NCBI GenBank assembly: GCA_963721435.1
Contig: CAVRJC010000012.1
Span: 310,001 to 374,000 of the forward strand
Length of the DNA stretch: 64,000 nucleotides
Direction of reading: 5' to 3'
Source: CAVRJC01 sp963721435
GTDB lineage: Bacteria; Actinomycetota; Acidimicrobiia; IMCC26256; DASPTH01
Made by a program: the position numbers and the translations under genes. Positions within the stretch are counted from its first letter, which is position 1, and each line of letters opens with the position of its first letter. The notes below the pieces were generated by a model that saw only the letters and a list, made by a program, of their open reading frames with translations, searched no databases and had not been told where the DNA came from. Positions 43,631 to 51,743 of this stretch are shown here, piece after piece.

Positions 43631-44386
43631 ATGGGAACGCTCGACGGCAAGGTCGCGCTCGTGACCGGCGCGGGGCAGGGCGTCGGCCAGGGCATCGCGT
43701 ACGCGCTCGCGAGCGACGGTGCCGCGGTCGTCGTCGCCGGCCGCACGCTGTCGAAGGTGCAGGCGACCGCCGACGAGATCACGAAGCGGGGCGGTCGCGC
43801 GCAGGCTTTGGCGTGCGACGTGAAGGACGAAGCCGAGATCCAGCGGTGCGTCGACGAGACCGTGGGCACGTTCGACACCGTCGACATCCTCGTGAACAAC
43901 GCGCAGGAAGTGACGCTCGGCCCGTTGCTCGACATGACCCGCGACAACTTCGAAGACGGCTGGCTCTCGGGACCGGTCGCGTCGTTCAGCTTCATGAAGG
44001 CGTGCCACGAGCACCTGAAGGACGGCGGCGTGGTCATCAACCTCGCGACGTCGGCGAGCTTGCGCCTCGACCCGATGGGCTACGGCGTGTACGGCGCGGT
44101 GAAGGACGCGACCCGCATCCTGTCGCGCGTCGCCGCGACGGAATGGGGCGCCGACGGCATCCGCGTGATCTGCCTCATGCCGCTCGCGGCGTCACCCGCG
44201 TACCAGGGGTGGGAGCAGTTCGATCCCGACGGCGCGGCGCAGTTCCGCGCCGGCATCCCGCTGCGCTACGTCGGCGACTGCGAGCAGGACATCGGGCGCG
44301 CGGTCGCGATGCTCTGCGGGCCCGACGCGCGCTACATCACCGGCAGCACCATCAGCGTCGACGGCGGCCAGGCGTACCTGCGGTAG
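43631..44386 (+). CDS. SDR family oxidoreductase
   Basis: 251 residues with TGAGQGVGQGIAYALA, ILVNNAQEV, INLATSASLRLD (catalytic Ser), YGVYGAVKDATR (YxxxK) and GSTISVDGGQAYL. It starts after AAGGGAGAACACG. It is the second of two SDRs in tandem but not a close duplicate of the first, so successive redox steps are more likely than redundancy. It ends 8 bp before a convergent NTF2-like gene. Confidence 0.9.
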   Translation: MGTLDGKVALVTGAGQGVGQGIAYALASDGAAVVVAGRTLSKVQATADEITKRGGRAQALACDVKDEAEIQRCVDETVGTFDTVDILVNNAQEVTLGPLLDMTRDNFEDGWLSGPVASFSFMKACHEHLKDGGVVINLATSASLRLDPMGYGVYGAVKDATRILSRVAATEWGADGIRVICLMPLAASPAYQGWEQFDPDGAAQFRAGIPLRYVGDCEQDIGRAVAMLCGPDARYITGSTISVDGGQAYLR

Positions 44387-44394
44387 GAAATCCC

Positions 44395-44799
44395 TCAGAG
44401 CTCGAGGGTGCCGAAGATGTCGCGGGCGTGCGCGGTGTCGCCGTACTCCTTCACGACGGCGATCCGGCCGTCGCGGAACTCGAACAGCATGTGGTAGTGG
44501 TTGTTGTAGAGCGTGCCGTAGGCCGTGGGCGCGTAGCTCTCGACCTCGGCGGCGACCCGATCGCCTTCCGCAGTGAGCGCGTGCAGCGTGAAGTGCATCC
44601 CGCCGTCCTCGAACGCGGGCATGGGGTCGACCAGGAGCGGCTTCATCTTCTCGATGCCACCGAACGCGGCGGTGGAGAAGCGGCCGGCGCCCCACACCGC
44701 GTCGGGTGTGAAGAGGTCGTCCCACATCTGCTCGTACTCCCGGTCGTTCATGCGCCGGTAGAGCTCGACCACGAGCGCCTTGTTCTCCTCGATTCCCAT
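44395..44799 (-). CDS. nuclear transport factor 2 family protein (SnoaL-like)
   Basis: 134 residues. One NTF2-like cone: IEENKALVVELYRRMNDREYEQMWDDLFTPDAVW near the start, GGMHFTLHALTAEGDRVAAEVESYAPT in the middle and NNHYHMLFEFRDGRIAVVKEYGD near the end. ATG 44799 follows GGGAGAGGAGAG. Such proteins act as isomerases, cyclases or dehydratases, or bind ligands. It diverges from the amidohydrolase gene, and the cluster as a whole suggests one catabolic route. Confidence 0.85.
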   Translation of the reverse strand: MGIEENKALVVELYRRMNDREYEQMWDDLFTPDAVWGAGRFSTAAFGGIEKMKPLLVDPMPAFEDGGMHFTLHALTAEGDRVAAEVESYAPTAYGTLYNNHYHMLFEFRDGRIAVVKEYGDTAHARDIFGTLEL

Positions 44800-44913
44800 C
44801 GTGCTCTCCTCTCCCGACACCCCGCGGCCGGAGTCTACGGTTGCTGCTCGCGCGGCCGTGTGGTACCAACGTCATGCGGCGTGCAGCCGTCTTGACACCG
44901 GGGGGTCGTCACC

Positions 44914-46195
44914 ATGGCCGAGTCCATCGACACCAATGTTCCCGTCGTCGTCGCATCGTGTGATGCGCACACCGGGCCGCTCCTCCGGGAACAGCTCCGG
45001 CCGTACTGCCCGCAGAAGTACCTCGACGCCTTCGACGACTTCGCCGACCGCTACGACGCGTCGGGCATGCGCGCGATGGGTCGCGAGCACCAGAACCTCG
45101 GGCTCGACGGCCACCACGACGCGGCCGCGCGCCTGCGCGAGATGGATCTCGACGGCGTCGCCGCCGAGGTGCTGTACCACTTCAGCACCAACGGTGAGCC
45201 GTTCCCGTTCATGATGCAGGTGGCGGGCGGGCTCACCAACGACCAGTCCGACCTCGAGCTCGCGACCGTCGGCTACCACCTCTACAACGAGTGGCTCGCC
45301 GACTGGGTCGCGATCGACTCGCAACGACTCCTCGGCCTCGCGTACATCCCGATCTGGGACATCGACCTCGCGGTGAAGGAGGTCGAGTGGGCCGCGTCAC
45401 GCGGTCTGCACGGCGTGAACTTCCCGCCGCCCGGCCGTCCCGACACCGTGCTCTACAACCATCCCGAGTGGGACCCGTTCTGGGCCGCGTGCGTCGCCAA
45501 CAACATGCCGTTGAACACGCACTCGAGCGGCGGGCAGCCGATCGACTACTCGGGCCCGGGCGGCATCAACGTGCAGGTCTACGAGGGCGGTGGCTGGCTG
45601 TCGCGACGGTCCGTGTGGTGGCTCATCCACGGGCAGGTGTTCGAGCGCTTCCCCGAGCTCAAGCTCGTGATCACCGAGCAGTTCGAAGGTTGGTACGTGC
45701 CGACGATGCGCGAGCTCGACGCGATCTACCTGCGCTTCGGCACCGCCGCGCCGGGGCCGCGTCTGCCGAAGCAGCCGAGTGAGTACTTCGCGCAGAACGT
45801 CTTCCTCGGCGCGAGCTTCATGAGCACGTGGCAGGCCGAAGACGCCGTGCGCAACGGCTACGCGAGCAACGTGCTCTGGGGTCGTGACTACCCGCACGCC
45901 GAAGGCGTGTTCCAGCACCTCGACGATCCCGACGCGGAGCCCGTCACGCGCATCGCGCTGCGCAACCTGTTCTCACACGTGCCGCCGCGCGAGACGGTGC
46001 AGATGGCGGGCGAGAACGTGATCCGAGTGTTCGGCCTCGACGGCGACCACCTGCAGAAGGTGGCGGTCGACATCGGCGCGCAGACGCTCGCGCAGCTCGC
46101 CGACGCGCCCGATCCCGCGACGTTCCCGCCGCATCGACCGCATCAGCAACGCCTTCCGCGGCCAAGCCGGCCCACGGATCGAGGTCGGCAGCTGA
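44914..46195 (+). CDS. amidohydrolase family protein (ACMSD-like), frame error at the 3' end
   Basis: About 427 residues, third PF04909 paralogue in the window. Motifs: SCDAHTGPL near the N-terminus, PLNTHSSGG, ITEQFEGWYVPTMRELDAIY and GRDYPHAEGVF. The main frame stays open to 46215, but the last residues are atypical. A single extra C near 46129 would restore the usual ending RIDRISNAFRGQAGP with a stop at 46193-46195. ATG 44914 is preceded by CCGGGGGGTC. It probably acts in the same pathway as the SDR pair upstream. Confidence 0.87.
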
Positions 46196-46205
46196 GGCGG
46201 CTGCG

Positions 46206-46625
46206 CTACAGCTGAGCGAGGAGCTGTACGTCTCCGGGGTCGTTGACGCAGATCAGGTGATCGATGTAGCCGAGTTCGAGCGCCGACCGCAGCATCGACA
46301 GTGCCGATCCGCGCTGCGGGAGATGTGAGGTCAGCACAACGTACGGACGACGGTCGGGGAGCACGCGTAAGAGCGCGCCGTTTGCGATCGCCTTCTTCAC
46401 CGTGTCCGTACGCATCAAACCGGGACGCGCGCCCTGGAAGCTTCCCTTGTATTCGAGCCACAGCTCGGCGCCACGCGGGCTCGTCGCAACCTGGTCGATC
46501 TCGACGCCCAGTTCCGCGACCACCCTCCGACCATGCAAGGTGAAGCGATTGCTCAGGAGGAGAAAGTCGCACTGCTGTGCGAACTGGCGCCCCTGCCATC
46601 CCGCCGATGACTGAAATTCGGTCAC
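46206..46625 (-). CDS. small PD-(D/E)XK-like nuclease, putative restriction partner of the methyltransferase
   Basis: 139 residues. VEID (E42, D44) followed by LWLEYKG (E58, K60) fits a PD-(D/E)XK active site. SFQGARPGLMRTDTVKKAI and YVVLTSHLPQRGSAL follow. The same segments, in the same order, occur in the last 170 residues of the methyltransferase encoded 9 bp upstream (SPRPGLRRTDTVWKAL, LILLSTNLPARGSAG), so the two proteins share a domain. Start GTG 46625. It is in an operon after the methyltransferase. I infer a restriction endonuclease or a nuclease subunit. The name is not from a known family. Confidence 0.6.
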   Translation of the reverse strand: MTEFQSSAGWQGRQFAQQCDFLLLSNRFTLHGRRVVAELGVEIDQVATSPRGAELWLEYKGSFQGARPGLMRTDTVKKAIANGALLRVLPDRRPYVVLTSHLPQRGSALSMLRSALELGYIDHLICVNDPGDVQLLAQL

Positions 46626-46634
46626 GAGCGTTCG

Positions 46635-48134
46635 CTACGCCAATTCATTGTCGGACGGGCCGAGGAAGTCGCCGATCGGGCCGCGGGCATCACCCTGGGC
46701 GTAGTCACGCAACCGCTGCTGGCTCGCGCCGTCGAGCATCTCCAACGCATCCCAGAACACTTCACCGCGACCCCGCTTCAGCGCCAGGAATCCGGCGCTG
46801 CCGCGCGCCGGGAGGTTGGTGCTCAGCAGAATCAGCGGCTGGGGCTCCTTCGGGAACTCGAGCCGGAGGATGGCGGCGCGCCCCAACGCCTTCCACACCG
46901 TGTCGGTGCGACGAAGCCCGGGACGAGGGCTGGTGAATGCGCCGGACACGTCGAAACACCAGAGACGACCGCCTTGGTCGCGCGCCGTGAAGTTGACCTC
47001 GACACCAGAGCCCATGCGGACGTTCTCCTTGACGTCGGAGAACCCACACTGCAGAAGAATCGCGCGCGCGACCGCTTCGGCCTTCTGCCCCTGCCGTACC
47101 GCCCGGGCCTGGAAGCCTTCGTCGTCGGCTGCTTCGGCCGACGGCACGGCGAGAAGCACGGGTCGTGCCGTCGGTGACATGCGCAGTCGCTCGCGCTCCA
47201 ACTCGATGCGTTCGTTCGCCAGCGCGACGTACGTCGGGTCGGTGTCGTAGCCGACGAAGTGCCGATGGGTCCTGATCGCCGCAACGGCGGTGGTACCGGA
47301 ACCCATGAACGGATCGAGCACGAGGTCACCGACGTACGTGTACAGCTCGATCAACCGTTGCGGCAGCTCGACGGGGAAGGGAGCTGGATGCCCGACCCGG
47401 GTCGCGCTCTCCGCAGGGATGTCCCACAGGTCGGTCGTCGCTTCCATGAACTCGTCTTTGAAGATCGAGCCCTCGGAAGGTCGGTTGCGCGCAGCCCGAT
47501 CTGCGCGGGAGACCGCGCGGTCGAACCGGCCCTTGCTCGCAATGACGACTCGCTCCGTGAGATCGCGGAGGACCGGGTTCGCGGCACTTTGAAATGAGCC
47601 CCAGGCGCATGAGCCCGCGGCGCCATGGGCTTTCTGCCAGACGACTTCGCCGCGAAGCAGCAGGCGAAGATCGTCTTGCAGGATCGAGATCACGTCGGCT
47701 GCGAGCGAGCGGTACGGGCGCCTGCCGAGGTTCGCGACGTTGACCGCGATGCGGCCGCCCGGTTCGAGCACGCGCACGCAGTCGGCGAAGACGTCGGCGA
47801 GCATCTTGCGGTACTCGTTGTAGCTCGCGGGGATGTGACCCTTGCCGAGCGCCTCTTCGTATTCCTTGCCGGCGAAGTACGGTGGCGACGTGACCACCAA
47901 CGCCACTGAGTCGTTCTTCACCTCGGACATCGCGCTGCTGTTTCCGGTGTAGATCTTGTCGAGCTCGGCGGGCTCGGCGATCGCGTTGTCGTTCGAGATC
48001 AGCGGCGGAGTGAAACGCTCGTAGAACGCGCTGGAGTCGTGGTTCTCTCGACGGCTCACGCCGAAGTTCGATGTCGCCGTCGGCTTTCGGCGTTCCGCCA
48101 CTCGCAGCCTCCCCGCTTGCCTGGATTCTCCCAT
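46635..48134 (-). CDS. DNA methyltransferase (N4-C/N6-A type) with C-terminal nuclease-like domain
   Basis: 499 residues. Motif IV is VTSPPYFAGKEYE (about residue 82) and precedes motif I, LDPFMGSGTTAVAAI (about 270), an order typical of beta-class amino-methyltransferases. SPPY favours N4-cytosine, though N6-adenine is possible. After about residue 330 comes a domain related to the small nuclease: GVEVN and LWCFDVSG replace VEID and LWLEYKG, so the catalytic lysine position is serine. It is probably a modification enzyme with an inactive nuclease copy that may give DNA recognition or pairing. ATG 48134. Confidence 0.87.
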   Translation of the reverse strand: MGESRQAGRLRVAERRKPTATSNFGVSRRENHDSSAFYERFTPPLISNDNAIAEPAELDKIYTGNSSAMSEVKNDSVALVVTSPPYFAGKEYEEALGKGHIPASYNEYRKMLADVFADCVRVLEPGGRIAVNVANLGRRPYRSLAADVISILQDDLRLLLRGEVVWQKAHGAAGSCAWGSFQSAANPVLRDLTERVVIASKGRFDRAVSRADRAARNRPSEGSIFKDEFMEATTDLWDIPAESATRVGHPAPFPVELPQRLIELYTYVGDLVLDPFMGSGTTAVAAIRTHRHFVGYDTDPTYVALANERIELERERLRMSPTARPVLLAVPSAEAADDEGFQARAVRQGQKAEAVARAILLQCGFSDVKENVRMGSGVEVNFTARDQGGRLWCFDVSGAFTSPRPGLRRTDTVWKALGRAAILRLEFPKEPQPLILLSTNLPARGSAGFLALKRGRGEVFWDALEMLDGASQQRLRDYAQGDARGPIGDFLGPSDNELA

Positions 48135-48163
48135 CCTCGCATAGCGGTGTGACGGTTATCCGA

Positions 48164-49036
48164 CTACCCGGGCACACGTGCTCGCCGGCGGAGCCAGACC
48201 GCGGATGCGGCAGCGATCACGAGGATCCCCGCCGCGATCGCGACGCCGACGGGCGAGCCGCTGCCGGGCCCGCTGCCGGTACCCGCGGCTGTGGCCTCGA
48301 CGCGCACCCCGCTGCCGTTGCGTCGGGAGCTCGTGGGGTCGGCGCGGTCGGTGCCCAGCACCGTGGTCGACGTCGCCGGCGGCGAATCGACCGGCGCCGC
48401 GCTGCTGTCGCTGCCGGACCCGGGTGTCGTGGCACCGGCGCCGGCACCGGCACCCCCCGTCCCGGCTGCCCCGCTTCCCGGCGTCGGGGCGCCCGCGCTC
48501 CCGCCCGTCAAGGGGGCACCGACGCCGCCGGTTCCGCCGCTCGGCGCCGTCGTCGTCGCAGGCGGGGCGCACGTCGTGTAGTCGCAGAACACGGGCGACG
48601 CGGCCGGCTTCTGACCGGTGCCGTAGCGCCAGCCGTCGACGTCACCGCCGTGCACGGTGAACGACCCCGCGCCCACCGGCGAGTACGACCAGGCACCGGC
48701 GCCGCCGCTCGAGTGGAAGTAGGCCCAGTACTGACTGTTCGGGCCGACGAGGCAGGCCGACTGCGTCGCGTCGTTGCCCACGCCGTCGATCGCGCACACC
48801 GCGCCGCCGTTGCCCGCGAACGCGAGCGTCGTCACGTTGGCGACCCGCTGCAGCGCCGCGAGCCCACTCATACCGCTGCCGACGTCGACGGTGATCGCGC
48901 GCACGGAGCTCCCAGTGTCGATCACGATCACCGCGGTCGTCGCCGCGGCGTCTGCCGCAACTGCGCGCGCGCCTGCCGTCGTCGTCGCGCCGAGGACCGC
49001 GACGACGACCACGAGAAGACGCGCGACACGGTTCAT
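48164..49036 (-). CDS. secreted, membrane-anchored DUF4430-like protein (transcobalamin C-terminal domain type)
   Basis: 290 residues. Signal peptide MNRVARLLVVVVAVLGATTTA, then a domain of about 130 residues whose order matches DUF4430: a VIVIDTGSSVRAITVDVG strand, GGAVCAIDGVGND, SQYWAYFHSSGG and AGSFTVHGGDVDGWRYG. DUF4430 is also the C-terminal beta domain of animal transcobalamin and intrinsic factor. A Pro/Ala/Gly-rich linker leads to a final helix (VGVAIAAGILVIAAASAVWL) and basic tail, so the domain is displayed outside the membrane. The ATG overlaps the corrected stop of the alpha/alpha-repeat gene (ATGA). It is under the same cobalamin riboswitch. Confidence 0.78.
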   Translation of the reverse strand: MNRVARLLVVVVAVLGATTTAGARAVAADAAATTAVIVIDTGSSVRAITVDVGSGMSGLAALQRVANVTTLAFAGNGGAVCAIDGVGNDATQSACLVGPNSQYWAYFHSSGGAGAWSYSPVGAGSFTVHGGDVDGWRYGTGQKPAASPVFCDYTTCAPPATTTAPSGGTGGVGAPLTGGSAGAPTPGSGAAGTGGAGAGAGATTPGSGSDSSAAPVDSPPATSTTVLGTDRADPTSSRRNGSGVRVEATAAGTGSGPGSGSPVGVAIAAGILVIAAASAVWLRRRARVPG

Positions 49037-50401
49037 CCCGCGAAGCTCGGAGGTACGGCCACGGTCGGCGCCGCGACCACGGTGATCACCACGTGGTCAT
49101 GACGACCGTCGCCGTTCGGAACCATCCCGCCGATCACGAGCTCATAGGCACCGGGCTTGGTGTCCGCCGGAATCGTGATCGTGATCGAGAAGTGGCCGGT
49201 CGCATCCGCGTGCGCATACGTGAGCTCGGTGAGCACTCCTGGCAGCTCGAGGAACACCAGCGTGTCGGGAGCCCAACGCGTCGCCCGAGATCGTCAGCTC
49301 CTGGCCGGCGACCGGAGTCATGGTGCTCAGGATCGGAGCCGGATACGGGCACGGCTGCGCCGGGGCTCGCACGATCGGGAGCCACTTCGGCATCAGGGCT
49401 TCGATGGTCTGCGACGTCGTCAGCGTGTTCACGCCGAACGAGTCGTACGGGCTCGCAATGTGCCCGTCGGGCTGCTGCTGAGAGACGAGCCACGACACTG
49501 GGTTCGCGTACACCGTGCCCGTGCTGCCCGGGACCACCGCGTCACGCCAGCACGGCTCCGTCACGTCGTACCCCGCCGCCGTGATGCCCAGCACCGCGAG
49601 CGCGGTCGAGCTCGCGTTGCCCTCCGTGCCGAAGAAGTCGATCCACGCGCCCGACGGCTGCTGGCTCGTCGCCAGCAGCGCGAGCGCGTGCTGCACCGCG
49701 GCATCGGTACCGGATGCTCCACTCGCGACGAGCGCCATCAGCGCAAGCCCGATCTCGTCGGGGTCCGCACCGGAAGCAGTCGGGTCGCCCGAGAAGTTCC
49801 ATCCACCGTCGGCCTGCTGCGCGGCGCGGATCGTGGCGACCGCGTTCGGCGGCGCGACGCCACACACCAGCTTCTTCGCGATCACGCTGTACAGCGTGTC
49901 GGTGAACGTCCCGAAGCTCGCGGTGTTCGCGCCGCACCCGGAGTCGAGCTTGCCGGTGAGGTCGACGGGGCTGCCGTCGTTCGCGGCGTCGAATGCCGAC
50001 GGATCGAGGCCGAGGGGACCGGCCGAGAGCACGATGGTCTTGGCCGCTTCACCGGGAGTGGTGATCGTCGCCGCGTAGTCATCGATCGCATCGAGTGGCG
50101 TCGGTCCCGACCCGCCCCCGACGTGCAGGCCCGCGAGCGTCGCGTACGCCTGGCTCGTGCTCCATTGCGAACCGACCATCCGTTCTTCGGCGATCGCGAG
50201 CGCCGCATCGCGCGTCTCGAAACCGGGGAACCCCGCAGTCTCGAAGCCACCGTCCGGTTGTTGCTGCGTCCCCAACCACGTGGCGGCGGCCGTCGCGGCC
50301 GTGTTCGAAGCAGGGTCCGCGCCGGCCAGAGACGCGGAGAGCGCGAGAAGCGCGAGCGCGAGCGCGCCGATGACGGCGAGCACGCGTCGAGAAGACGACA
50401 T
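49033..50401 (-). CDS. secreted prenyltransferase/transcobalamin-like alpha-alpha repeat protein, frameshift near 3' end
   Basis: About 455 residues. Signal peptide MSSSRRVLAVIGALALALLAL, then four or more repeats of the terpene-cyclase/prenyltransferase type (WLGTQQQPDGGFE, IRAAQQADGGWNFSG, LLATSQQPSGAW, WLVSQQQPDGHI). This is also the fold of the N-terminal domain of transcobalamin. A C-terminal Ig/TIG-like domain begins TMTPVAGQELTISGDALGS. There, near 49268, an extra C in a CCC run shifts the frame. The adjacent frame gives DTLVFLELPGVL to PPSFAG with a stop at 49033. ATG 50401 has GGAGG, and a cobalamin riboswitch lies upstream. Confidence 0.78.
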
Positions 50402-50495
50402 CTGAACCTCCGTATGGCCCCTGGTCCACGAGGGCCGTTTGTCAGCCGCCCCGAATTGCGGGCGACTCCCTTACGGGAACACCGGTGGCCCGGTG

Positions 50496-50600
50496 GACAA
50501 CGGCAGGTAGCCTGGCTCACGGAGTGCGGCGGGGTGCCGCAGAGCCGCTCACAGTTGCGGGTCAGCGTCGGTCTCGCACCGAACTTCCCCTGTCGCTGTC
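50496..50600 (-). promoter_or_regulatory. cobalamin riboswitch
   Basis: Read on the minus strand, the leader of the alpha/alpha-repeat gene carries the conserved cobalamin aptamer blocks in order: GGGGAAGTTCGGTGCGAG, CCGACGCTG, ACCCGCAACTGTGAGC and GAGCCAGGCTACCTGCC. The ends GACAGCGACAG (50600-50590) and CTGCCGTTGTC (50506-50496) pair as the closing P1 stem at 10 of 11 positions. About 95 bases of expression platform follow, with a GGCCC/GGGCC hairpin (50436-50416) just before the ribosome site CGGAGG. Cobalamin binding should lower translation of the two downstream genes. Confidence 0.92.
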
Positions 50601-50618
50601 AACGAGGCAGATTAGGAC

Positions 50619-51743
50619 GTGACCAGCACCGCGCCAACTCTGCCGACGGTCGACCTGCCCGTCCGAGCGGTCGCGCCGCCACCGTGGCATGCCGGCGTGT
50701 GGCTGGTGTGGGCGCTCGCCGCGGCCGCGGTGATCTCGCTCGCGCCGAGCCCCGTGTACGTCGCGCTCGTGATCGGCATCGCCGCGCTCGCAGTCGCGGC
50801 GCACGCGCGGCCCGGCCCGTACGCGAGGGCGTTCCCGTTGCTCGTCGGGGTCGGTGTGTTCTTCGCGGTCGTGCGCACGCTGCTCACCGCGGTCACCACG
50901 CACGGCGTCGGCGACGTGTTGTTCACGACACCGCAGTTCACGCTGCCGCAACTCTTGGGCGGGTTCACCGTCGGCGGCCCGATCGAGCTGCCGGTCGTGT
51001 TGCAGTCGTTGGCCGAGGGCTTCGCCATTGTCGGCGTGATGGCGGTGTTCGGCGCGTTCAACGCGGTCGTCTCGCACTCGGAACTGGTGCAGAGCACGCC
51101 GCGCGCGTTCTACGAGGTCGGCCTCGTCGTGGTGGTCGCGCTCGCGTTCGTGCCCTCGACGCTCACCGCGATCGCCGACGTCCGTGAGGCCGACCGCGCG
51201 CGTACGGGTGGACAGATCGTCCGGCGGGGGCGGCTGCTCCGTCAGCTCGTGCCGGTGCTCGAGCTCGGGATGGAGCGAGCGGTCACGCTCGCGGAGTCGA
51301 TGGACGCGCGCGGTTTCGCGCGTGCCGGCGCCGGCCCGCGTGACCACATCGCGGGTTGGCTCGGTGTCGGCTCGCTGCTCGCACTGGGTGGCGCGTTCGT
51401 GGCGCTGGTCGGCGAGTCGCGCACCGTGGCCGCGATCCTCGGCCTGGCCGGCGTGATCGGCCTCGGCGCGGCAGTACTCCTCGCGTCGTCGGGTACGCAA
51501 CGGGCCCGCTACCGGCCGCGCCGCATGACCGCGGCCGACTGGCTCGCCGCGCTGGCGACGATCACCGCGCCCGTCGCGATGGCGGTGTGCTCGATCGCGG
51601 GCGACGACAGCTTGTTCTGGTACACGAGCCCGCTGCGCTGGCCCACCTTCGAGGTCCTGCCCGCGCTGGCCCTGCTGCCTCTCCTCATCCCGGTGATGCT
51701 CCGCGCGCCGCTGACCACCCGAGCGAAGGCAGCCGCCGCATGA
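50619..51743 (+). CDS. ecfT: ECF transporter transmembrane component (EcfT/CbiQ)
   Basis: 374 residues, polytopic. It has the EcfT coupling-helix signature with Ala-Arg-Gly (AESMDARGFARAG), and long helices such as ALAAAAVISLAPSPVYVALVIGI and EVGLVVVVALAFVPSTLTAIADV. It links the S component to the ATPases. Start GTG 50619 with AGGA upstream. Its TGA overlaps the ATG of the ATPase gene (ATGA). It diverges from the riboswitch-controlled genes, with a 217-bp region between starts. Confidence 0.9.
   Translation: MTSTAPTLPTVDLPVRAVAPPPWHAGVWLVWALAAAAVISLAPSPVYVALVIGIAALAVAAHARPGPYARAFPLLVGVGVFFAVVRTLLTAVTTHGVGDVLFTTPQFTLPQLLGGFTVGGPIELPVVLQSLAEGFAIVGVMAVFGAFNAVVSHSELVQSTPRAFYEVGLVVVVALAFVPSTLTAIADVREADRARTGGQIVRRGRLLRQLVPVLELGMERAVTLAESMDARGFARAGAGPRDHIAGWLGVGSLLALGGAFVALVGESRTVAAILGLAGVIGLGAAVLLASSGTQRARYRPRRMTAADWLAALATITAPVAMAVCSIAGDDSLFWYTSPLRWPTFEVLPALALLPLLIPVMLRAPLTTRAKAAAA

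Noticed and set aside
49033..50401. Squalene-hopene cyclase or true prenyltransferase
   Set aside because: It is secreted, short, lacks the DxDD acid motif and is under a cobalamin riboswitch. Only the repeat fold is shared.
50402..50618. A promoter-only reading of the divergent region
   Set aside because: The ordered cobalamin aptamer blocks and the P1 pairing on the minus strand are too specific for chance.
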